Virus record (IMG/VR): IMGVR_UViG_3300031772_000001
Location: 62,001 to 126,000 of that record
Source: a virus
DNA length: 64,000 nucleotides
Reading direction: 5' to 3' (one strand)
Notes under the pieces: generated by a model
The model's database searches: none
What the model saw: only the letters and a program-made list of their open reading frames with translations
Told to the model about the DNA's origin: nothing
Shown here: piece by piece, positions 33,413-38,982 of the stretch
Layout: every line of letters begins with the position of its first letter
Numbering within the stretch: position 1 is the first letter of the stretch
Position numbers and translations under genes: made by a program

Positions 33413-33640
33413 TCAAACATCAACATCCTTGAGAACAGCAGATACCAGCTTCCTAATACCATCTGATTTGTTATGATACACCTGCCCCCGCTTTATCTTA
33501 GACTTTACTTTCTTTTCTAAAGAAGGTTGATAATACTCATAATCATAAACACCTTCACCTTCCTCAGTTGCCCAACCCGTATTCTGTCCGGTAGCACATG
33601 CCACAAGACTACCATTAACACGAATCTCAACTGTAAACAT
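33413..33640 (-). CDS. hypothetical protein, 75 aa
   Basis: Beta-type first half (FTVEIRVNGSLVACATGQN), basic centre, helical end. No known motif. Its start lies 12 nt after the KTSC gene. Confidence 0.6.
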   Translation of the reverse strand: MFTVEIRVNGSLVACATGQNTGWATEEGEGVYDYEYYQPSLEKKVKSKIKRGQVYHNKSDGIRKLVSAVLKDVDV

Positions 33641-33652
33641 CAGACCGTTCCT

Positions 33653-34042
33653 TCATACGCCTTCTGGTTTTTTACACACTACCCTATCCCGAAAGAAAGG
33701 CTCATCACAATCCTCAAGACGAGCAAGGTTTGGTACTTCAATTTTGAACTTCTTACACATAGGAATACGGATATTTTCATACTGATCACTAACCACAAGA
33801 TCAAGAAACTCACACCCCCGGCACGTCCCATCCTCTACCTTGAAAAAAGAAAACTTCCGAGCCACATTCTTAGCGAAGTACGAACCCACGGAAGGAGCAC
33901 CCAGACACTCGATAAACACGTTCTCCGGCACGTCATGGTACTCGTACAAAGAACCATTCGTAAACGCGGCATGGAGTACCTGCTTACTTGCAATGTATCC
34001 CAAAGAACTAACATTAGAAGATTTAACTGGAATCAACTTCAT
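33653..34042 (-). CDS. KTSC-domain protein
   Basis: 129 aa. Residues 5-62 match KTSC (VKSSNVSSLGY, LHAAFTNGSLYEYHDVP, GAPSVGSYFAKNV). The C-terminal half adds cysteines at CRGC and a basic end. KTSC occurs alone in phages and fused to lysyl-tRNA synthetases; its function is unknown. GGGAGGTAGG precedes the ATG. Confidence 0.85.
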   Translation of the reverse strand: MKLIPVKSSNVSSLGYIASKQVLHAAFTNGSLYEYHDVPENVFIECLGAPSVGSYFAKNVARKFSFFKVEDGTCRGCEFLDLVVSDQYENIRIPMCKKFKIEVPNLARLEDCDEPFFRDRVVCKKPEGV

Positions 34043-34100
34043 AATCCTACCTCCCTATAAAACAATACGAATATTTCACAAAAAAGAAAAGAAAAAGTGA

Positions 34101-34127
34101 GGGGCAGAGGGTCATTCCCTCCACCCC
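34101..34127 (-). terminator. strong rho-independent terminator
   Basis: 11-bp stem GGGGTGGAGGG/CCCTCTGCCCC (two G-T pairs), AATGA loop, then CACTTTTTCTTTTC on the minus strand. It ends the non-coding region, not a protein gene, as expected for a non-coding RNA. Confidence 0.88.
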
Positions 34128-34334
34128 TTTCTCAGCTACCCGACGATAGACTCCATGCACGGTATCCTCGGAAAAGAGAACAGTCTACCATAATCTGCCG
34201 TTACACAGGGGCTTTTTTAGGTACAGAGCATAACGCTCCCTGTACTTTGTTAGCCCGAAGCCGTCCAAAGATGTAAAGCTCCTACGTGAACGATCTCAAT
34301 ATTCAATGAAGTAGCATAAATCCTCCAAAATCAA
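34128..34334 (-). ncRNA. candidate structured RNA element E
   Basis: Minus strand holds GTACAG...CTGTAC with an inner AGC/GCT pair, enclosed by GGGCT/AGCCC, and a separate 8-bp GGTAGACT/AGTCTATC stem. A 5-codon frame (ATG after GGAGGATTT) is the only translation signal. Ends at the terminator 34101-34127. Not a family I recognise. Confidence 0.4.
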
Positions 34335-34503
34335 AAAAGAAACAAGATAACAGGGTTCTGCACGTTTACTCCCTACATTATCGGAAGCTGGTTTGCACTT
34401 TGCAGACAAGAAAGGGTTCCCTCAAAAAGTGCTGAAAGTCATCCCGAAAGATGGCAGTCAACAATGTTCCCACCTTTGCCACACCCTATTACTTGTTTCT
34501 CTT
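34335..34503 (-). ncRNA. candidate structured RNA element D
   Basis: Closed by a 21-bp long-range stem with one bulge: AAGAGAAACAAG then TAATAGGGT pairs with ACCCTGTTA-t-CTTGTTTCTTTT. It begins one base after the stop codon of the gene at 34505 and is followed by TTTTTTGATTTT. Inside, GCACTTT/AAAGTGC and GGGAACCC form further hairpins. The closing stem with T-run is terminator-like but encloses about 125 nt. Confidence 0.5.
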
Positions 34504-34504
34504 G

Positions 34505-35026
34505 TTATACGATTTCAACGTACTCACTCATCAGGTTTATTGCCTCGTGATACCCGTCACATCTTGGCAACCTCTCGTAAAACTCGTCTGCCCTATCACC
34601 AAGACCAGCCCGATTGAGAGTCTTACCCACCTTCCCGGCAAGAACAAACACATTACCATCACCCTCAAGCAGCTTACACTCAGGCTTCAAAACCTCTACC
34701 TTCGGAGACTCCTCAGTCACTTGTTTTTGAAAATACTGAAGAGACTCGGAAGGTATCAACTCCCGATTATTCCGAAAATAATCATCATCCCAAGAAAAAC
34801 CACCCTGAAGATGCATTGGATGTATGGCGAGCTTCGGAATATCCTTGTCATCAAACTCAACAAGAACATCACTTCGTCCACCTTCACCACCCTTTCCGGG
34901 CATAGTATTAAACTGGTGAATGATCTTCGGAGAAGTAAAACCCAACTCAACAAAACCGCCGTAAAGCCCCTTCTTGTCCTCATCCGACTCAACAAGCAGA
35001 CCAATCATCACCGCTCTCGTTGACAT
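34505..35026 (-). CDS. hypothetical protein, 173 aa
   Basis: N-terminal part has VMIGLLVESDEDKKGLYGGFVELGFTS. The C-terminal 55 residues (LLEGDGNVFVLAGKVGKTLNRAG, YHEAINLMSEYVEI) match a short domain common in phage and bacterial small proteins (dGNaFai...V..aLr.aG). Function unknown. It is flanked on both sides by the structured RNA segments. Confidence 0.7.
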   Translation of the reverse strand: MSTRAVMIGLLVESDEDKKGLYGGFVELGFTSPKIIHQFNTMPGKGGEGGRSDVLVEFDDKDIPKLAIHPMHLQGGFSWDDDYFRNNRELIPSESLQYFQKQVTEESPKVEVLKPECKLLEGDGNVFVLAGKVGKTLNRAGLGDRADEFYERLPRCDGYHEAINLMSEYVEIV

Positions 35027-35057
35027 ACAACATCCTTTTCTTAAAAGTTAAAAAGAA

Positions 35058-35212
35058 AGGTTGACAACACCGCCGAGCGAAGCGAAGCCCTTGCAGGGGC
35101 CAAGGATTTATCAGTTGGAAATCTGCAACTTTCCCACTGTTTTAGCCTTGTGAAAAATTTGCTCATCACCCACATGCCATTTACGGTCAGAGGATCTGTA
35201 AGCTGTCAACCT
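35058..35212 (-). ncRNA. candidate structured RNA element C
   Basis: Closing stem AGGTTGACA/TGTCAACCT (9 bp) spanning 155 nt and followed by TTCTTTTTAA on the minus strand. Inner hairpin CCTTG/CAAGG at 35089-35105 and an AGAGG/CCTCT pair. Contains the GCGAAGCGAAGC dodecamer (35077-35088) also found in the tmRNA. Confidence 0.5.
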
Positions 35213-35226
35213 CTCAAAGAACAAAA

Positions 35227-35348
35227 TGGCAGTAGACGTTAGCCTGATCGTCAACAAAAGACTTATGCTTCAGTTACATTGCTGTAACCAAGCCCTGTAC
35301 TCCACAACCATCCTTCTCAAATCAAGCCTTTGCCGTTGTCTACTGCCA
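35227..35348 (-). ncRNA. candidate structured RNA element B
   Basis: Closing stem TGGCAGTAGAC/GTCTACTGCCA (11 bp) spanning 122 nt, followed by TTTTGTTC. Inside, GTTACA-GCAA-TGTAAC is a perfect 6-bp hairpin with a GNRA tetraloop (35273-35288), a hallmark of folded RNA. Confidence 0.55.
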
Positions 35349-35361
35349 AAAACTTCTGTAA

Positions 35362-35452
35362 AATGGTGTGGAAGGCAACCTGCCCGATACGGTTGTTGTC
35401 TAAGAACCGCCGTCGCTTGATCGCATCCCTTAGACGGAATTTCCACACCATT
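35362..35452 (-). ncRNA. candidate structured RNA element A
   Basis: Closing stem AATGGTGTGGAA/TTCCACACCATT (12 bp perfect) spanning 91 nt. Inside, GTCTAAG/CTTAGAC (7 bp) and CAACC/GGTTG hairpins. Preceded by TTGAAG-18-TATAGA, a possible promoter, and followed by TTTTACAGAAGTTTTT. Confidence 0.55.
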
Positions 35453-35477
35453 CTATAAAAGTCTTCAACAAAAATCT

Positions 35478-35669
35478 TCAACAATTCACAGAATTAGGAT
35501 GGGAGTCGTAATCTTCGTAATCCTCCTCTACCTTCTCCGTTAATACCAACGGTGATGGACGTTCACACTGTATATACGAAACTGGCACGCAACCATCACA
35601 GTTTAATGGGTCGCGTTTGTATTGATCACAAATCACAAGTACCTCCCACTTCGTCACTCCCTTAGTCAA
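35478..35669 (-). CDS. cysteine-rich small protein, 63 aa
   Basis: TTG start at 35669 with GAGGG six bases upstream; a GTG at 35657 is the alternative. Five cysteines (including CDGC) and an acidic EEDYEDYD tail. Last gene of the P4 operon before the structured RNA region. Confidence 0.55.
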   Translation of the reverse strand: MTKGVTKWEVLVICDQYKRDPLNCDGCVPVSYIQCERPSPLVLTEKVEEDYEDYDSHPNSVNC

Positions 35670-35838
35670 CAGAACCCTCGTTCAGGTAATACTCTATCTG
35701 TATAGCAGCTTCTTGGTTCCGTGCATGTATTGTTATGTCTGCGTAAGCGTTCCTCACATTATACGCTTTTGACCCGTCAGACAGTAACTCTTCCTGCACC
35801 GCCCACGAAGGATTCTTCACAGTCACAAACAACCTCAC
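35662..35838 (-). CDS. hypothetical protein, 58 aa
   Basis: GTG at 35838 overlaps the upstream stop (GTGA). Predicted beta-alpha-beta-alpha (MRLFVTVKNPSW, YADITIHARNQEAAIQIEYYL). No known family. Coupled arrangement supports it. Confidence 0.65.
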   Translation of the reverse strand: MRLFVTVKNPSWAVQEELLSDGSKAYNVRNAYADITIHARNQEAAIQIEYYLNEGSVD

Positions 35839-36014
35839 TTCCGATTGCTGGAATTGACTGCGTGATTGATAGCCGATTGCTTGTCTAAATAAGTGGCAAT
35901 TAACCGATCATCCGTAGCACCACGAACCACGTACCGCCCCACCTCATAGGTCACTCTTCGAGTACCACACAAGAAAGGACGAAAGTAACTGACAGGATCA
36001 AAGGTGTTCTTCAT
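35835..36014 (-). CDS. hypothetical protein, 59 aa
   Basis: ATG at 36014 overlaps the upstream stop (ATGA). Arginine- and tyrosine-rich (RRVTYEVGRYVVRGATDDR); no motif recognised. Confidence 0.65.
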   Translation of the reverse strand: MKNTFDPVSYFRPFLCGTRRVTYEVGRYVVRGATDDRLIATYLDKQSAINHAVNSSNRK

Positions 36015-36115
36015 TTGGACCCCTCATGGTATCCGGCTTTGAAGTCACGGACAGCCCCGCGAACCAAAGAGACAACCACAAAAACCATTAAGACCAAAAC
36101 AAGAAAAACACCCAC
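36011..36115 (-). CDS. membrane micro-protein, 34 aa
   Basis: GTG at 36115 with GGAGG six bases upstream, about 35 nt below promoter P4. The product begins MGVFLVLVLMVFVVVSLV, one transmembrane helix, with a charged tail. First gene of the P4 operon. Confidence 0.6.
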   Translation of the reverse strand: MGVFLVLVLMVFVVVSLVRGAVRDFKAGYHEGSK

Positions 36116-36156
36116 ACCAAACCTCCAATTTTTCTTCTTTCCCCTCTTACATCTCT

Positions 36157-36185
36157 AATATACCACAAACCAGAAGCAATGTCAA
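36157..36185 (-). promoter_or_regulatory. sigma-70-type promoter P4
   Basis: TTGACA-17-TATATT on the minus strand, preceded by AAAGATTTTTCGTGATTCTAC, a diverged version of the shared upstream block. Drives 36115 to 35478 and possibly the RNA elements beyond. Confidence 0.88.
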
Positions 36186-36191
36186 GTAGAA

Positions 36192-36452
36192 TCACGAAAA
36201 ATCTTTGACCAACTCCATAATGTCTCTGAGCCTTACCATCTTCCACGGCTCAGGAACATCCCACCCCTCCGGCACTGGATCTAAGCACTGGTGCGGCTGA
36301 CCTTTCTCAAACGGTCGCTTCCATCCACACTCACCACAACGCGGGTAAATCTCTCCATAGTGATTAGTCTGGTGCGAACTCACCGCCCCACACTTGAGGC
36401 ACCTGTACGACTTGTAACTCATCTTCCCCGTAACTCTCTTCGCTTCTGACAT
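36192..36452 (-). CDS. zinc-ribbon protein, 86 aa
   Basis: Ribbon YRCLKCGAVSSHQ...YPRCGECGWKRPF (two CxxCG knuckles, residues 17-45), then a helical tail. First gene behind cassette P3. Likely nucleic-acid or RNA-polymerase binding; unproven. Confidence 0.7.
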   Translation of the reverse strand: MSEAKRVTGKMSYKSYRCLKCGAVSSHQTNHYGEIYPRCGECGWKRPFEKGQPHQCLDPVPEGWDVPEPWKMVRLRDIMELVKDFS

Positions 36453-36456
36453 CTTT

Positions 36457-36592
36457 ACCTCCCTTATTTTTTCTTCTCTTTCCCGTCTCTTTCCCGTCTC
36501 TCCCCTGTCTCTCTTACACCTTTAATATACACCTTATTTGGATGCTTGTCAATAGAAATCTTCAAAAACTTTTGAGGGTTGTAAGTGATTGA
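36457..36592 (-). repeat. 136-bp promoter/leader cassette, copy 2
   Basis: Near-identical to 29561-29696, differing mainly within the 11-bp leader units and in a few bases near the -35 box. Confidence 0.9.
36524..36552 (-). promoter_or_regulatory. sigma-70-type promoter P3
   Basis: TTGACA-17-TATATT, upstream AAAAGTTTTTGAAGATTTCTA identical to P1 and P2. Precedes the zinc-ribbon gene at 36192-36452. Confidence 0.9.
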
Positions 36593-36593
36593 T

Positions 36594-37109
36594 TTACATA
36601 GGCATTAGATCATCCATAGAGTCCATCTTCAACTCCACATCATCGTAATGAATCAAAAAATATTCATTGCACCCGGCATTGATCGAACGCACCGCCAAGT
36701 CCTGGAACATCACTATATCCCCCACAACCACGTTAGGACAGTGGTACATTCGTCCCTTTGGCACCTCCACTACCTGCTGACCAAACGAGTTTCTTTTACC
36801 CCCACCTTGCGACCAGTACACAGACGGACCCCCAAGCCGGACCACCCTACCAATTCTCCACACACGCCAACACGTAGAGGGGATAATCAACCCTACCTTT
36901 GTTTTAACTTCTTTTTGAATAGGCTCAATCATTATATATGGGCCAATAATCTTAATCATGTCCGCTACAACCAAACTCCGGCCACATCCCAGACACTTCC
37001 GGGCTGCTCTCGCCTCGGCGTTAATTTTTTCAAAATTATCGTCTTCAATCTTGAACTCCTTCGTACCAAGGCAATACCTACAAGCATAAACATCTTCCTT
37101 CGTAACCAT
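36594..37109 (-). CDS. GroES-like co-chaperonin with N-terminal zinc ribbon
   Basis: 171 aa. Residues 10-45 form a CRYC...CLGC ribbon. From residue 50 the chain follows GroES: IKIIGPYIMIEPIQKEVKTKVGLIIP, GRVVRLG, VVVGDIVMFQDLA, EYFLIHYDDVELKM. The mobile-loop region is short (KTKVGLIIP) and an insert is present near 90-115. Such phage co-chaperonins adapt host GroEL for capsid folding. The zinc ribbon fusion is unusual. Confidence 0.8.
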   Translation of the reverse strand: MVTKEDVYACRYCLGTKEFKIEDDNFEKINAEARAARKCLGCGRSLVVADMIKIIGPYIMIEPIQKEVKTKVGLIIPSTCWRVWRIGRVVRLGGPSVYWSQGGGKRNSFGQQVVEVPKGRMYHCPNVVVGDIVMFQDLAVRSINAGCNEYFLIHYDDVELKMDSMDDLMPM

Positions 37110-37321
37110 CAGACACTCTCCTTCATATCATTGACAATAGGAGAAGACTCACATACCACAAACTGATTTGATTGACCAGCCATAACCTCTCTCTGAAACA
37201 CACCACCGTACACCGACTCCTGATCCTGAAACTCCATCACAAAAGTAGGCCGAGTTATCGAAGCCACACACTTCACAGGGCGACCGTCTAACACATAATT
37301 TTTTCCAATAAGCAAGGTCAT
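37109..37321 (-). CDS. small beta-barrel-like protein, 70 aa
   Basis: Begins MTLLIGKNYVLDGRPVKCVAS; strand-rich, SH3-like pattern as in many phage carry-along proteins. Overlaps both neighbours. Function unknown. Confidence 0.65.
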   Translation of the reverse strand: MTLLIGKNYVLDGRPVKCVASITRPTFVMEFQDQESVYGGVFQREVMAGQSNQFVVCESSPIVNDMKESV

Positions 37322-37764
37322 ACAGGCAACTCTCCTTCTGGAATCTCATCAGAGTTGAGATATGGGTTATTTACAAAATTCAAAGCAACATCTACAATCA
37401 ACATCTTCAGGATAGTACAATCATCACATATTGCAGTAAGGACATCTGCAAGCTCAGAACTCTTCGTAGTACAAACTATATTCACAATCCAATCAGCATC
37501 GTCAGCTTCTTCCTTCACCTCTTGCTCAGAGACATCTATCCCGATGTCCCCAAAACCCTGCACCGCATCAAAAAACAATCCACCATCACGTATTCCCTTA
37601 TCCACGATGTAAGCTGTGATCCCACGACCTATACAAGTAGCAACTGCCATTTCCAAATAATTGATAGCAGATGGGTATATCTTCCCAGAACTGCCCTCGA
37701 AGATAGTATTCTCCCACATTATCTCAACACTCGCACACGACAGAATATTTAGTCCTACTGCCAT
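37318..37764 (-). CDS. OsmC-like protein
   Basis: 148 aa. YPSAINYLEMAVATCIGRGITAYIVDKG resembles the OsmC TPxxLLxAALxxCxxxxxxxxxxKxG helix with its redox cysteine; the second cysteine region may be ICDDCTI near residue 115. The fold order (beta hairpins, long helix, beta, helix) fits. The family reduces organic hydroperoxides. Divergent, so only moderate certainty. Confidence 0.5.
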   Translation of the reverse strand: MAVGLNILSCASVEIMWENTIFEGSSGKIYPSAINYLEMAVATCIGRGITAYIVDKGIRDGGLFFDAVQGFGDIGIDVSEQEVKEEADDADWIVNIVCTTKSSELADVLTAICDDCTILKMLIVDVALNFVNNPYLNSDEIPEGELPV

Positions 37765-37985
37765 CAGACACCCCTTGTTTCTGGTTCAATTCCAAACACA
37801 GTCCTTACATACTCAACACCATAATCCTTTGTAGTCTCAAACTGCATAATAAGACCACCCTTTTCCCGTATACCACCAAAGTAAACCTTCGGGTTTGAAT
37901 AATTTGTCAAAAACTGGACAACATCAGTATCAAACCCTTCCCTGCTGTAAACAATAATCCTATCCACATTCACAGGAAAACTCAT
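37764..37985 (-). CDS. hypothetical protein, 73 aa
   Basis: Start at the ATG at 37985 (AGAGGTGG upstream), overlapping the glycosyltransferase stop by 4 nt. Alpha/beta, no motif recognised. Confidence 0.65.
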   Translation of the reverse strand: MSFPVNVDRIIVYSREGFDTDVVQFLTNYSNPKVYFGGIREKGGLIMQFETTKDYGVEYVRTVFGIEPETRGV

Positions 37986-38506
37986 CTGACCACCTCTAAT
38001 CTTTGAAGACCTGCCCGAATACCCTGAGTTGTAAAGAAGCCATGCACATAACAAGCATCGGGTATCATATAGCACTCATTAAAATAATCTATAGCATGAA
38101 AAAACCAAGTAGCACTTCCCATAAACTTCTTTCTTCTCCTATCAAGCCACTCAGAAAACATGTTACAACAGTTGTTTACATAGAAGATAAAAATATCCCC
38201 AAACACAAAATACGGTTTGTCCTTCTTATCAAATACCGGGATAGACCTCAAATAACAATCAGTATCAAGATATAAAAGGTCCGGTATCTCACAAGCCATT
38301 TTGAATCGTACTATATCAGATAATTCTGATACACTACACAAAGGACTTCTTAGGTCGTGCGGTTTTATGTACCTGTCTCTTTCTACGTCTGTCACAATCG
38401 AGTAGGTATGACCATTCTGATTCGCAAGCTCAATAGCCCGGCTTACACAAACATCCCTGTGCTCACGATACGTCTCATTACCCAACCTAATCAAGACAAA
38501 ATGCAT
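37982..38506 (-). CDS. glycosyltransferase-like protein (DXD)
   Basis: 174 aa from ATG 38506 (TGATG overlap, SD GGGGAAG). Rossmann-like start HFVLIRLGN, conserved R-F-K-M-A helix, then IPDLLYLDTDCYL (DxD at about 99-101), and a TWFFHAIDYFNEC acceptor-side segment. Small GT-A type, similar to capsular or glycosyltransferase-sugar DXD families. May glycosylate host surface or phage product. Confidence 0.7.
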   Translation of the reverse strand: MHFVLIRLGNETYREHRDVCVSRAIELANQNGHTYSIVTDVERDRYIKPHDLRSPLCSVSELSDIVRFKMACEIPDLLYLDTDCYLRSIPVFDKKDKPYFVFGDIFIFYVNNCCNMFSEWLDRRRKKFMGSATWFFHAIDYFNECYMIPDACYVHGFFTTQGIRAGLQRLEVVR

Positions 38507-38706
38507 CAATCTTCCCCTAAAAATTTCAGGATTCTCTTGTGTCTCTTCTTCTTCGCACACATCCGACAAAATAGATCATCCTTTATCTTACACTCTATGC
38601 ACGGGTCTTTAGCAGCACGATCAATAGCCTCATCTTCGGCCTTTTCTTCATCAGAAAGAGCATTATGAACACTCTCACCTTTTTTAACAACACCCACATC
38701 CCTCAT
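38506..38706 (-). CDS. zinc-binding small protein, 66 aa
   Basis: CIEC and CRMC pairs (residues 36-49) followed by a KKKRHKR basic run. Helical acidic N-terminus. Coupled to the glycosyltransferase start. Confidence 0.65.
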   Translation of the reverse strand: MRDVGVVKKGESVHNALSDEEKAEDEAIDRAAKDPCIECKIKDDLFCRMCAKKKRHKRILKFLGED

Positions 38707-38707
38707 A

Positions 38708-38980
38708 TCACACCACCCTATACATCAACTTAGAAGAAAAAATCTTCGATCTCGAAAGATCACAATACGAAAACCTTACCCACCCATACTGACAATTTTT
38801 ATCTTCTTCCTCCATAGTAACAACTACAGAACTACCATCAACCAAGACGCCCCTCTCCACAAGTACAAAATCACCATGCATCTCTTTAGAAACATGAATA
38901 CTTACATACTTCTTGTAGATAGAAGTAAAAGGGGTCTTAAACGTCAAAATAAACGGTTGACCCTTTTTCAACACCAGCAT
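38708..38980 (-). CDS. hypothetical beta-rich protein, 90 aa
   Basis: Start at ATG 38980 (AAAGGG upstream), 2 nt after the polymerase stop; a longer frame to 39085 would overlap the polymerase by 103 nt. Mostly beta strands, no known motif. Confidence 0.65.
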   Translation of the reverse strand: MLVLKKGQPFILTFKTPFTSIYKKYVSIHVSKEMHGDFVLVERGVLVDGSSVVVTMEEEDKNCQYGWVRFSYCDLSRSKIFSSKLMYRVV

Positions 38981-38982
38981 AA

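Larger units (their letters stand above)
34043..34504 (-). other. 462-bp gene-free region with structured RNA
   Basis: No minus-strand frame longer than about 20 codons. Holds the long-range stem element D (34335-34503), a group of shorter hairpins (34128-34334), a strong terminator (34101-34127) and the ribosome binding site of the KTSC gene. Confidence 0.7.
35027..35477 (-). other. 451-bp gene-free region with three structured RNA elements
   Basis: No minus-strand protein frame of note. Divided into elements A, B and C, each bounded by a 9-12-bp inverted repeat and each followed by a T-rich run on the minus strand. The SD of the gene at 34505 lies at its downstream end. Confidence 0.7.

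Noticed and set aside
34451-35023. Plus-strand 190-aa frame
   Set aside because: Antisense to the 173-aa gene and RNA element D; no ribosome binding site.
35210-35240. TTGACA in element C as a promoter
   Set aside because: No -10 box at 16-18 bp; the hexamer is part of the closing stem.
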